A stretch of DNA of 59,720 nucleotides from Planctomycetia bacterium. GTDB taxonomy: Bacteria > Planctomycetota > UBA8108 > UBA1146. This document shows, one piece after another, positions 30,287 to 38,879 of the stretch. The stretch covers positions 1 to 59,720 of the forward strand of contig JAAXJX010000011.1 in assembly GCA_012269595.1 (NCBI GenBank). Reading direction: 5' to 3'. Every line of letters begins with the position of its first letter. The first letter of the stretch is position 1. A program made the translations under genes and the position numbers. The notes beneath the pieces are model-generated. The model was not told the origin of the DNA. It saw nothing but the letters and a program-made list of their open reading frames with translations, and made no database searches.

Positions 30287-32710
30287 TTAAAGGCTTTCGG
30301 CCTTCTCTTCCGTTTTCTCCTCCGTCACCGGTTCGATGAGATTGTATTGGGGAATCGTCGAGACCTCGGTTCCCAACTGACCCAACAGATCGATGATCGC
30401 AGATTGAAGTTGAAGATCCTCAACGTAATCGCATGCGAACTGTTCTCCACGGCGATCCTCCTCACGGCGGCGCAGGCGATTGCGCAATCCGCGACGGGCA
30501 TCCTCTTCGGTAATCCCGGTCTCGCTGTATTCGGCGATCCACTCGGAGAAACCTGGATAATCGAGATCATTGTCTTCGGTTCCTTCACGGACGATCCGTG
30601 CCATCAGTTCTTCATTTTCGGCAGCATGCTGATCAATCCACTCCTTGAAGGCTTCCTCGTCGACCATCTTGCCGATGGCTTCGGCTCTCCAGAGGGGGAT
30701 TTCTGCCAGCTCGACCTCGTCGTCGGGGGAGACACCACCTTCATCAACGATCTTCCCGTCAGAATCTCGCTCAGTATGGATCGATCGACCGCTGGGAAGG
30801 TAGTAGCGCTGAACGGTGAGACGCAGGGTTGACTCTCCGCCGAGGAGATTCTGGATTCTGCGAGACATCGGCAACAGTCGCTGAACGCTGCCTTTACCGT
30901 ATGTTTTCTGCCCAATCAGTTTGGCTCTCTTGAAATCCTGCAAGGCACCCGAAACGATCTCTGAAGCACTGGCACTGGATTCGTTGACGAGGACGACGAT
31001 GGGGTAATCGTCCCGCTTGCCTACCGTGGCAAAACGTTCGGAATCCTCAAAGATGCCACTCTTGGATTTCTGGGACACGATGGGCATCGAAGTATCGTCG
31101 ACGAACTCATCCACCAGTTCGACGGCGGATTCCAGATAACCACCAGGGTTTCCCCGAAGATCGAGGATCAGCGCCTTCATGCCTTTGGATTCCAGATCAT
31201 CGAGGGCCTGGAAGACTTCGGTGACGGCGGTATCCCCAAACTGGGCGAGGGAGACATAACCCAGATCTCCGGGCAACATCTGGTAGAGCACAGAATCGAG
31301 CTGAATCGTTTCCCGGGTGACCACAAAGTCACGGGCTTCTTTCCAGCCACGGCGGAAGACCTTGAGGGTAACCGGAGTACCGGGATTGCCTTTCAGGCCC
31401 TGCACAATTTCGTCGAGGGCCTTGCCCTTGGTCGGAACTCCGTCGACCTCGACGACCAGATCCTCGCTGATCAGCCCCTCACGATAGGCAGGGCCTTTGT
31501 AGATGGGACGAATGATCTTGAGGGTGTCGGTATCGAGATCCTTTTGAACTTGCGCGCCGATTCCGGCGTAGACTCCGCTGATCCCCTCATAGAAATCCTT
31601 GGTGTCTTCCACGTCCATGAAGGAGGAGAAGGGATCCAGGCTGGAGACCATGCCTTTGGCTGCTTCCGTGATCAGAGCTTCTTCGTCGACTTTGCTTGGA
31701 TCGACATAAAAGCGGCTGATTCGCTGCATCAGTTCGTCGAGCAGGGGATGGTTGCCGGATCTGCCACTGTTTCCACGGGTTCTCTGCAGGCGCTCCAGTT
31801 GGCGCTCTTTCTCCTGCAGGGACCTTTCCAGTGCAAGGATCTCCAGTTGGGCGGCAGCCATTTGACGATCCGCCTCTTGCAACTTTTCCGACTCTGTTTC
31901 AGGAGGAAGGGCGTCGCGGTCATTTTCAATCGCTCGCAGAAGATTGTCCTGAGCGAGCAGAAGGCGTGCGAGGGCACCCTGTCGCGAAGGCTCCAGTTCG
32001 ATGGATCGAAGAACCCTTTTGACATCCCCATTCATGAGGCCGAGCTCGGCCAGAGCCAGTGCGGCACCGGTTCGTGCCAGGGGGTCATCGACGGTCAGCA
32101 GCGGTTGCAAGAGGGCTCGGGCCTCAGAGCGATCTCCGGTGACCCTGAATAGGGTTCGCCCCAATCCGATTCGCAACTCGGCGTCACTGGAAAAACTCTC
32201 GGTCAAGGCACGCAGGCTGTCAGTGGTCTTTTTGTCACGGAACTCACCAACCATGAAGAGGGCGGCCTTGCGACGCTCATTATCGAGTCCGTCATTGTTG
32301 ACCAGTTTCAGCAGCGCATCGCGAACCCCCTCGGTTTCTCCGAGGGAGAGCAGGGCTTTGGAACCCATCAGGATGACCCCGGTGTTTTCATGAGCCAGCA
32401 GGCCCTGAATCTCGCCGATGGCATCGTCCCCCAGATTCTCCAGTTCCGAGGCTCCGCGCCAAAGTTTGGCCATGTCACCACCGGCATGACGATCGACGAT
32501 GCGGCCCACTTTGCCATCCCATTCCGGGATCGCCGCTCCTGCCATCACCCCTGCGGGGATCAGGAGAAGGGAGAAAACGCAGGCGCAGAGAAGAAGGAGA
32601 CTGGAACCGGACTGCACGGGGTTCAGGGAACTGGCAGGGAGCGAGTTTTCAGTGCTCCATCGGGTTCCAGCGATCGGTCTCGTGAAAGGCGAAAAAGGAT
32701 TGCGTGACAT
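30287..32710 (-). CDS. S41 C-terminal processing protease with HEAT-like N-terminal region
   Basis: An 807-residue exported serine protease of the CtpA/Prc family that trims or degrades envelope proteins. A signal or anchor helix (LLLLCACVFSLLLIPAGVMA) is followed by about 200 residues of HEAT-like helical repeats and a coiled coil (AAAQLEILALERSLQEKERQ). A PDZ domain comes next (GIGAQVQ, VVEVDGVPTKG), then the S41 core with LILDLRGNPGGYLESAVELV. The catalytic pair is the middle Ser of SSASASE and the Lys of TYGKGS, 25 residues apart as in CtpA. The start at 32710 follows AGGGGG; an upstream ATG at 32749 is less likely. The helical extension, likely a scaffold for substrate or partner binding, makes it larger than usual CtpA. 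Confidence 0.92.
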   Translation of the reverse strand: MSRNPFSPFTRPIAGTRWSTENSLPASSLNPVQSGSSLLLLCACVFSLLLIPAGVMAGAAIPEWDGKVGRIVDRHAGGDMAKLWRGASELENLGDDAIGEIQGLLAHENTGVILMGSKALLSLGETEGVRDALLKLVNNDGLDNERRKAALFMVGEFRDKKTTDSLRALTESFSSDAELRIGLGRTLFRVTGDRSEARALLQPLLTVDDPLARTGAALALAELGLMNGDVKRVLRSIELEPSRQGALARLLLAQDNLLRAIENDRDALPPETESEKLQEADRQMAAAQLEILALERSLQEKERQLERLQRTRGNSGRSGNHPLLDELMQRISRFYVDPSKVDEEALITEAAKGMVSSLDPFSSFMDVEDTKDFYEGISGVYAGIGAQVQKDLDTDTLKIIRPIYKGPAYREGLISEDLVVEVDGVPTKGKALDEIVQGLKGNPGTPVTLKVFRRGWKEARDFVVTRETIQLDSVLYQMLPGDLGYVSLAQFGDTAVTEVFQALDDLESKGMKALILDLRGNPGGYLESAVELVDEFVDDTSMPIVSQKSKSGIFEDSERFATVGKRDDYPIVVLVNESSASASEIVSGALQDFKRAKLIGQKTYGKGSVQRLLPMSRRIQNLLGGESTLRLTVQRYYLPSGRSIHTERDSDGKIVDEGGVSPDDEVELAEIPLWRAEAIGKMVDEEAFKEWIDQHAAENEELMARIVREGTEDNDLDYPGFSEWIAEYSETGITEEDARRGLRNRLRRREEDRRGEQFACDYVEDLQLQSAIIDLLGQLGTEVSTIPQYNLIEPVTEEKTEEKAESL

Positions 32711-32858
32711 GGGCCCCCTTCTGGGCGGAACCGAGACAGGTTCTCTCAAGTGTTCAGCACGGTTTTGCCACCTGTTGTGGAATGTGGGAGAGTCAAAAAC
32801 CCTGCTTCATGGCAACGTTGCCGGGAACTGTGAGGTTCCTTGAAGGTTTCGTTACCTG

Positions 32859-32883
32859 AGGAGTCATGTTCAGGAGTCATGTT
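32859..32883. repeat. Two-copy 13-bp tandem repeat
   Basis: AGGAGTCATGTT occurs at 32859-32870 and again at 32872-32883, a 13-base period. The copies are identical. Confidence 0.75.
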
Positions 32884-32927
32884 TTGAGGCGTCGTTCCCT
32901 GAAAGTCGGGAATCGGCCTGTTTCCTG

Positions 32928-32972
32928 AACGATATTCCTCTAAACGACATTCCCCAGAACGACATTCCCCAG
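32928..32972. repeat. Three-copy 15-bp tandem repeat
   Basis: Three adjacent 15-base units: AACGATATTCCTCTA (32928-32942), then two identical copies of AACGACATTCCCCAG (32943-32957 and 32958-32972). The first copy differs at four positions. The motif GAACGA/TTCC also recurs loosely just upstream. Confidence 0.88.
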
Positions 32973-33166
32973 AACCACGCGGTTCATTCCACAAATCTCC
33001 AGTGGCGGCAATTCACCGCTCCACCAATCCGGAGACCGTTCGCGTGCACAGGCAGGTCCAAAGTCTCCAGAGGGGCTGAAGTATAGCCGCAATTGCCGTT
33101 CAGAACCAGAAAGGGCCTCTCTGGACAGGCTGGTAAGGGCAAGACGGTGAGGAGAGGAGTCGATCA

Positions 33167-34771
33167 GTGGCATTTCGAATACTGTCGGGAGATCTGTCGG
33201 GGTTGTCAGGTCGCAGCGTGGAGGTGGAGGCGGATCTGGTCTCCGCTCTCAGCTCCTTTCATATCACCGGCTTGCCAGGGCCCGGGATCCGGGAGTCCCG
33301 TCAACGCATCCGATCAGCGATCGAGAACAGCGGATTCCGTTTTCCGGATCGACACCGGGTCGTGGTTCATCTGGCGCCCGCTTCGGTGACCAAGGACGGA
33401 TCCTATTTTGATCTGGCCATCGCTCTCGCAATACTCGTGGAGAGTGGTCAGATCGCTCCAGAAGTGGTCAATCCCCACGGTTTTCTCGGTGAGTTGGCAC
33501 TCGACGGAAGCCTGAGACCGGTACGGGGCGGTGCCACTGTTGCCCGACATTTGCTCAGGGAGCTGAAATCAAATACCAATGGGAGTCACTGGAATTCCGG
33601 TCAGCGGGAGGGAGTGGAAGAAACCACGGAAACGGCGCTGTTTGTTCCCAGTGGTCAAAAGCCACTCTGTTCCCCCGATTTCGAATCTCTCGGTCAGATT
33701 CTGGAGTGCGCATCGTTGTCGCAGGTGGTTCGGATACTGAGAGAGGGAGATGCCGCATTCAAGTTCCATGCGGGGGGCGATGAAATCACCGGTGAAGTCG
33801 ATCTGGCTGGTCCCCCTGATATTGCAGGGCAAGTGGACATGTCCGAAGTAGTGGGACAAGTGCAGGCCAGACGCGCGATGGAAATCAGTGCCACAGGAGA
33901 GCATCCCCTGTTGATGATCGGACCACCGGGGTGTGGGAAATCCCTGATGGCTCGAAGGCTTCCGGGTTTGCTGCCGGCATTGGCGGAGGAAGCCCGATTT
34001 GAAGTACGACAGATTGCTGAGCTGGTCGATGGCATTTCCAGTCTGAAAGGGGAGCGCCCTTTCCGGTCTCCTCATCACAGTATCACCGTCGCCGGTCTGG
34101 TCGGTGGAGGGTCACCGATCCGACCGGGTGAGATTTCGAGAGCTCACCGGGGCGTTCTGTTTCTGGATGAGTTACCTGAGATTTCCCTGGCCGCACTGGA
34201 GGCGTTGCGGGAACCCCTCGAAGAAGGAGTTGTCACCCTTTCCAGGGCGGTGGGAAGCATGGTTTTTCCGGGACAGTTTTTGTTGGTCGCAGCGATGAAC
34301 CCCTGTCCCTGTGGGCAGGGTGAGGAGGGGCGGTGTCGCTGCCGCAGCAGTGAACGTCATCGATACCGGCGAAAGCTGTCCGATCCTCTCCTCGATCGTT
34401 TTGATCTGCATGTCTCACTGAGGCAGGGACAGGTTCCCCTGTTTTCTGAATCTGTCAGCGATCCCCCGGAATCATCAGCCCGGATTCGAAGACGAGTGGA
34501 ACGTGCCCGAAATCGGGCAGAAAGCAGGGGCACGAAGGAGCCGAATGGAAAGTTGAAGTGGGCAGATCGGGATCGGTGGTTGCAGCTGAATTCCGATTCC
34601 CGTCAGTTGCTGGAACAGTGGGAGCAGGAGCAATCGTGGTCGATGCGTCGCTGGATTCGTTTTTTGCGCGTCGCCAGGAGTATCGCTGATCTGGACGAAG
34701 CGGACACGATTGAGGAGGAGCACCTGTTGGAGGCCCATTCCCTGTGTATCCCCAAGATCAGTGAATCCTGA
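33167..34771 (+). CDS. comM: YifB/ComM family AAA+ ATPase (Mg-chelatase-like)
   Basis: A 534-residue hexameric helicase-type ATPase; ComM promotes branch migration when transformed DNA recombines into the chromosome. The N-terminal ChlI/Lon-like domain (FHITGLPGPGIRESRQRIRSA, HLAPASVTKDGSYFDLAIAL) is followed by an AAA+ core with Walker A GPPGCGKS, Walker B GVLFLDELPE and the family's AAMNPCPCG zinc-like segment with CRCRSS. The C-terminal helical domain ends normally. An insert of about 40 residues with a SNTNGSHWNSGQREG linker precedes the core. GTG at 33167 has GGAGAGGAG eight bases upstream. Together with type IV pili in this window it hints at natural transformation, though comEA and comEC are not seen here. 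Confidence 0.93.
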   Translation: MAFRILSGDLSGLSGRSVEVEADLVSALSSFHITGLPGPGIRESRQRIRSAIENSGFRFPDRHRVVVHLAPASVTKDGSYFDLAIALAILVESGQIAPEVVNPHGFLGELALDGSLRPVRGGATVARHLLRELKSNTNGSHWNSGQREGVEETTETALFVPSGQKPLCSPDFESLGQILECASLSQVVRILREGDAAFKFHAGGDEITGEVDLAGPPDIAGQVDMSEVVGQVQARRAMEISATGEHPLLMIGPPGCGKSLMARRLPGLLPALAEEARFEVRQIAELVDGISSLKGERPFRSPHHSITVAGLVGGGSPIRPGEISRAHRGVLFLDELPEISLAALEALREPLEEGVVTLSRAVGSMVFPGQFLLVAAMNPCPCGQGEEGRCRCRSSERHRYRRKLSDPLLDRFDLHVSLRQGQVPLFSESVSDPPESSARIRRRVERARNRAESRGTKEPNGKLKWADRDRWLQLNSDSRQLLEQWEQEQSWSMRRWIRFLRVARSIADLDEADTIEEEHLLEAHSLCIPKISES

Positions 34772-34841
34772 GAGGGAGAGCAGTCCGTTGGCATGATGCG
34801 ACGGTTGTCGCTAATCTGGAGGGGGGGCAAGAATCGACCCC

Positions 34842-36053
34842 TTGCCGCGGGCGCGTCCGGCCCTGACCTCACGGACCCGTCCCGGGGAGAGATCTCCTGT
34901 CAGTGAAAGTCGGACCGTGAAAGATTTACAGACTGCGGAAGTGACCGAAGGAGTCGCTACTGAAACTTCCCACCCCGATTCAAAGGGGACAGGGGAGGGG
35001 TCTGCTGCGGTAAAAGTGGCTCCCCTGAAACTGGGGCCTCTCGAGTTGACGACTCCGGTTCTCCAGGCGCCGATCGCAGGTTTTACCGATCTGGTATTCC
35101 GGCGTTTGGTCCGGGAATTGGGTGGCTGTGGATTGATGTATACCGAGATGGTCTCTGCCGGCGGCTGGATCAAGGGAACGATCTCACCGGAAAGATTGTT
35201 CGGTGTCGTCGACGAACCGAAGCCACTGGGTGTTCAGCTTTGGGATCGCGAGCCCGAGATGGTCGAGGAGGCGGCACGCCGTCTCGTCGATCTTGGAATC
35301 TCCATCGTCGACCTGAACTTCGGCTGTCCCAAGAAACGCATCATGGGAAAACAGGGAGCAGGAGCGACCCTGCTTCGGGACCCAGCCACGATCGCGCGGA
35401 TGGTCGAGGCCACTGTTCGAGGGGCGGGGGAAGTCCCGGTCACTGCAAAGATTCGTCTGGGGCCCCATCCGGATCAGATCACCGCTTGCGATGTCGCTCG
35501 CGCAGCAGAGTCTGCGGGAGCGGTCGCCATCACGGTCCATGGGCGTACTGCCAAGGATGGATACGGTGTTCCGGTCAATCACGAGCGAATTCGAGAAGTG
35601 GTAGAGTCCGTTTCGATACCGGTGATCGCAAACGGTGACGTGGGTTGTGCAGAAAGTGCTGTGCAGACTCTTCAAAATACGGGAGCCGCTGGAGTGATGG
35701 TTGCTCGACGCTGTCTCAGCGCACCCTGGGTTTTCCGGGAAATCACGGCGGCCCTGCGTGGAGAACCGGTCCCTGAGCCACCCCAACTTGCCGAGCAACG
35801 GGAACAGTTGTTGCGCCATCATGGTCAACTCGTCGAGCTCCATGGCGATCCCTTTGGAACGGTCCTGATGAGGAAGTTTGCAGCCCGCTATCTGGGAGGG
35901 GTTCGCGGTGCGCGAGCCTTCCGCTCCGAAATCACAGTTGCCAAGGATGCTGCCGACTTCCGGCGCATCGTCGATACTCTTTTCCCGCTCGAGGCCGATG
36001 AAGAACCGACCGTTTCCGGTGACGACCTCGAGGAAGACTGCTGCACGGAATGA
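34842..36053 (+). CDS. dusB: tRNA-dihydrouridine synthase (DusB type)
   Basis: FMN enzyme that reduces uridines in the D loop of tRNA. The TIM barrel shows VLQAPIAGFTDLVFRRLV, YTEMVSAGG, GVQLWDREPEMVEEAA, and NFGCPKKRIMGKQGAGATLL with the presumed catalytic Cys. VTAKIRLG, ITVHGRT, IPVIANGDV and GVMVARRCL follow. Conserved sequence begins only near residue 62, so the N-terminal ~60 polar residues from TTG at 34842 may be untranslated; GTG at 34917 is a later choice. Neither has a convincing ribosome binding site. It is followed after 9 bases by the phosphodiesterase-like gene. Confidence 0.93.
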   Translation: MPRARPALTSRTRPGERSPVSESRTVKDLQTAEVTEGVATETSHPDSKGTGEGSAAVKVAPLKLGPLELTTPVLQAPIAGFTDLVFRRLVRELGGCGLMYTEMVSAGGWIKGTISPERLFGVVDEPKPLGVQLWDREPEMVEEAARRLVDLGISIVDLNFGCPKKRIMGKQGAGATLLRDPATIARMVEATVRGAGEVPVTAKIRLGPHPDQITACDVARAAESAGAVAITVHGRTAKDGYGVPVNHERIREVVESVSIPVIANGDVGCAESAVQTLQNTGAAGVMVARRCLSAPWVFREITAALRGEPVPEPPQLAEQREQLLRHHGQLVELHGDPFGTVLMRKFAARYLGGVRGARAFRSEITVAKDAADFRRIVDTLFPLEADEEPTVSGDDLEEDCCTE

Positions 36054-36062
36054 GGAACTGAG

Positions 36063-37430
36063 TTGAAGTTGGTAGTCGCCATCGCCGTGGGCCTGCGGCA
36101 AAAAGACATCTCGGCGCTGCCGTCACTTCAATCATTGAGGGATGGAGGGTCCTCCTCTTCCATCACACCGACTCTTCCCGCTGTGACGACGTCAATTCAG
36201 GCGACTTATCTCACTGGCGAGACACCAGCCCAGCACGGTATCGTCGGCAATGGCTGGTACCATCGGGATACCCGTGAAATCCGCTTCTGGTTGCAATCCC
36301 GTTCACTGGTTGAGAAACCGACCCTCATCGATCACCTGCAAAAAGACGGCTTCAACGTCGCCAATCTTTTCTGGTGGTACAACATGGGCAGTGGCGCACG
36401 CTGGAGTCTGACTCCGCGCCCCGAGTATCCCGCGGATGGTCGCAAGATACCCTCCGTCTATGGCGAGCCCGCTGAGCTTCCCGTGCAGATGCAGCAGGAA
36501 CTGGGTACCTTTCCCCTCTTCGATTTTTGGGGGCCCCGTGCAGGGATTACCTCGACCCGCTGGATCGTCGACTCCGCGTTGAAGATCGCTTCCGACGAAG
36601 ATCCTGATCTGCTTCTCGTCTACCTGCCGCATCTGGATTACGACGACCAGCGTTACGGCCCGGATTCTCCCCAGGCACAGAACTCACGCCTCGAACTTGA
36701 CCGGGAACTCCACAGGCTTCTGGAGGGGTGTCGTGGAAAAGGGGCGGAGGCGATGGTGCTCTCCGAATATGGCATCGAGGCCGTGGATCGTCCCATCTTT
36801 CCCAACCGGTGCCTGGCTGAAGCAGGGGAGCTGGATGTTCAGGTGACTTCCCATGGTGATCTCCTGGATGTTCATCGCAGCAGGGCTTTTGCCGTTTGTG
36901 ATCATCAGGTCGCTCACGTCTACGTTCAGCAGGGGAGTGATGTGAAGAGAATCCGCCAGCTCTTGTCCGGACTGGAGGGGGTGGATCGGATCCTCGAAGG
37001 AGACGATCTGGTCAAGAGCGGACTGAACCACCGACGCAGTGGGGAAATGGTGTTGATCGCCGAGCCTGGCGCATGGTTCGCTTACCCATGGTGGAACGAT
37101 GACCGCAGGGCACCGGACTATGCCCGAACTGTGGATATCCATCGTAAACCGGGATACGACCCGGCAGAGCTGTTCGTCGATCCGCAGCTGAGTTTTCCTG
37201 CCCTGAAAATTGCGGGCAAGGTGTTGGCGCGCAAGTTGGGATTCCGCAATCTGCTCGACGTGATCTCGACAGATCCCTCACAGGTCAGTGGAAGTCATGG
37301 CCGGCCCGTGGATAACCCTGAGGAAGGGCCCGTGGTCGTCCGGTCATGGGAAACGGATACCGCCAGTCTTGAGGCCACGGAAATCCATCACGAAATCGTT
37401 GAACGGGTGCGTCGATCCAAAGGCTCGTGA
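36063..37430 (+). CDS. Alkaline-phosphatase-superfamily protein of the Ebo-cluster type
   Basis: A 455-residue member of the nucleotide pyrophosphatase/phosphodiesterase fold. Diagnostic stretches are TLPAVTTSIQATYLTG with the nucleophile Thr, AQHGIVGNGWYHRDT, FWWYNMGSGARWSLTPRP, YPADGRKIPSVYG and LVYLPHLDYDDQRYGP. These match the subfamily commonly encoded with ebo genes, which move metabolite precursors to the periplasm. Typical metal ligands are altered: VGL replaces the usual DGL at the N terminus and SEYGI replaces SDHGM. As far as I recall this is normal for the subfamily. No eboA-eboF or UbiA-like gene is beside it. The TTG start at 36063 has GAGGA 6-10 bases upstream. Catalytic activity is uncertain. 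Confidence 0.82.
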   Translation: MKLVVAIAVGLRQKDISALPSLQSLRDGGSSSSITPTLPAVTTSIQATYLTGETPAQHGIVGNGWYHRDTREIRFWLQSRSLVEKPTLIDHLQKDGFNVANLFWWYNMGSGARWSLTPRPEYPADGRKIPSVYGEPAELPVQMQQELGTFPLFDFWGPRAGITSTRWIVDSALKIASDEDPDLLLVYLPHLDYDDQRYGPDSPQAQNSRLELDRELHRLLEGCRGKGAEAMVLSEYGIEAVDRPIFPNRCLAEAGELDVQVTSHGDLLDVHRSRAFAVCDHQVAHVYVQQGSDVKRIRQLLSGLEGVDRILEGDDLVKSGLNHRRSGEMVLIAEPGAWFAYPWWNDDRRAPDYARTVDIHRKPGYDPAELFVDPQLSFPALKIAGKVLARKLGFRNLLDVISTDPSQVSGSHGRPVDNPEEGPVVVRSWETDTASLEATEIHHEIVERVRRSKGS

Positions 37431-37466
37431 GATCAGACGATGTGCAGGGGCCGATCACACGGGTAA

Positions 37467-38771
37467 TCAGGGCTTACGATCCTTACGCTGAGAATCTTCT
37501 GAACTTGTCGAGCGACGGAGTTCTTCCTCTTCATCGGCTGTCGCAGCACGGCGACCTCCTCTGGAAGTTTCCGGGGGCGGGGTCACCACGGAACCCCGTT
37601 TGAGTAACGGTGAACCTGTTTCTGTCATCGCCTGATCGATCAGGCGAGTGACTTTTTCATCCCGTATCGGAACGCTTTCGTCACTGAAGAGAGAGTTTTG
37701 CACTGGTTCGTCTGCAGAGACCAGGCCGGCTGCTCCCAGGCCGAGTAATCGGATGCCTTCCCCTTTCAGATCGACATCACGGAGCATTTCGCGTCCGGTT
37801 TGATACAGGGTTGCGGCATCCTGTATAGGAGTTTCGAGGGTTTTGCTGCGTGTGAAGGTTTCGAAGGAAGAGATTCTGACTTTGAGCCGAAGGGTGCGAG
37901 TGCGCCAACCTTCCCTTCTCAGGGACTCGGCGATCTCCTCTGCGGAATTTCTGAGGAATCGATCAGAAGCAGGCCCTCTGGATATATCTTTTGAAAAGGT
38001 GTTTTCCGTCGAGATCGATTTGGCCGGACTTCGATCACCAAAACCGCGTTCATCCCGTCCGTGTGCCAGATTCCACAGGCGGTGGGCACTGTTTTCACCA
38101 AAACGGCGCTGGAGGAGGTCGACTCCACCCTTTCGAAGATCCTGAATCGTCTTCAGACCGATTTGGTGAAGAGCCTCGGTCATGCGCGGCCCGACTCCCC
38201 AGATTTTCTTTACCGGAAGGGGATCGAGGAGCTCCTGTATTCCATCGGGATCGACCACCGTCATCCCATCCGGCTTGTCGAGATCACTGGCAAGCTTGGC
38301 AAGGAATTTGTTGGGGGCGATGCCGATACTGACAGTCAGCCCACCCGTGGCTTCATGGACTCTGCGTCGAACTCCTTCGCCGATAGCCAGTGCACCGTGA
38401 AACAGTTTCAGTGAGCCTGAAATGTCTAGGAAGGCTTCGTCTACGGAGAGAGGTTCAATGGTCGGCGTGAACTCGCGGAAAACCTCCATGATGATCCTCG
38501 AGACTTCTCCGTATCGCTTTCCACGGGGTGATCTCCAAATCGCCTCGGGGCAACGCCGAAGAGCCTCGGTGGAGGGCATGGCGGAGTGAACCCCGAATTG
38601 GCGGGCTTCGTAGGAGGCAGTGGAAACGACTCCCCGTGGGCCGGGATGGCCGATGACGAGAGGTTTTCCACTAAGGGAGGGGTCATCGAGGACTTCCACG
38701 GCCGCAAAAAAGGCGTCCATGTCGGCATGGATCACCTTCAGGCGTGGGTCAAAGCGATCGCTGTGCAACAT
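37467..38771 (-). CDS. dinB: DNA polymerase IV
   Basis: Y-family translesion polymerase that copies damaged DNA. Catalytic acids are in HADMDAFFAAVE (Asp17) and SVDEAFLD near residue 112. Fingers and thumb follow, with SIGIAPNKFLAKLASD, the IWGVGPRMTEAL helix-hairpin-helix and the little-finger domain. QNSLF near residue 374 matches the sliding-clamp binding motif. The last ~45 residues form a charged, disordered tail, longer than usual, making 434 residues. AAGGGAGAGG precedes the ATG. It is divergent from thrS. No LexA box of a known type is recognised in the 108-base gap. Confidence 0.96.
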   Translation of the reverse strand: MLHSDRFDPRLKVIHADMDAFFAAVEVLDDPSLSGKPLVIGHPGPRGVVSTASYEARQFGVHSAMPSTEALRRCPEAIWRSPRGKRYGEVSRIIMEVFREFTPTIEPLSVDEAFLDISGSLKLFHGALAIGEGVRRRVHEATGGLTVSIGIAPNKFLAKLASDLDKPDGMTVVDPDGIQELLDPLPVKKIWGVGPRMTEALHQIGLKTIQDLRKGGVDLLQRRFGENSAHRLWNLAHGRDERGFGDRSPAKSISTENTFSKDISRGPASDRFLRNSAEEIAESLRREGWRTRTLRLKVRISSFETFTRSKTLETPIQDAATLYQTGREMLRDVDLKGEGIRLLGLGAAGLVSADEPVQNSLFSDESVPIRDEKVTRLIDQAMTETGSPLLKRGSVVTPPPETSRGGRRAATADEEEELRRSTSSEDSQRKDRKP

Positions 38772-38830
38772 CCTCTCCCTTCCTGACGAATCGTCTCCGA
38801 TTCCCTTATCAGGTCAAGATCCCGGTCTGA

Positions 38831-38859
38831 TGGCGAAATGATGAGAGGATCGCTATTAT
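38831..38859 (+). promoter_or_regulatory. Possible sigma-70 promoter of thrS
   Basis: TGGCGA (38831-38836) and TATTAT (38854-38859) are 17 bases apart. The -10 matches five of six consensus bases; the -35 matches three. Start would fall about 15 bases before the thrS ATG, giving a very short leader. Confidence 0.4.
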
Positions 38860-38879
38860 GCCCAACGAGAGGATGACCG

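Larger units (their letters stand above)
32711..33166. other. Long divergent intergenic region with short tandem repeats
   Basis: About 450 bases between the S41 protease and comM. No supported gene is seen. It contains two short tandem repeats, at 32859-32883 and 32928-32972, a TTCCC/GGGAA inverted repeat near 32895-32912, and then the comM leader ending in the ribosome binding site GGAGAGGAG (33151-33159). No strong promoter is recognised on either strand. Confidence 0.5.

Noticed and set aside
32859-32972. CRISPR-like array
   Set aside because: The units are directly adjacent 13- and 15-base repeats without unique spacers, and there are no cas genes.
32746-32994. An 82-codon minus-strand frame encoding repeated GECR/EYRSG-like peptides
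   Set aside because: The peptide repetition simply follows from the 15-bp tandem DNA repeats; there is no ribosome binding site or family signal.
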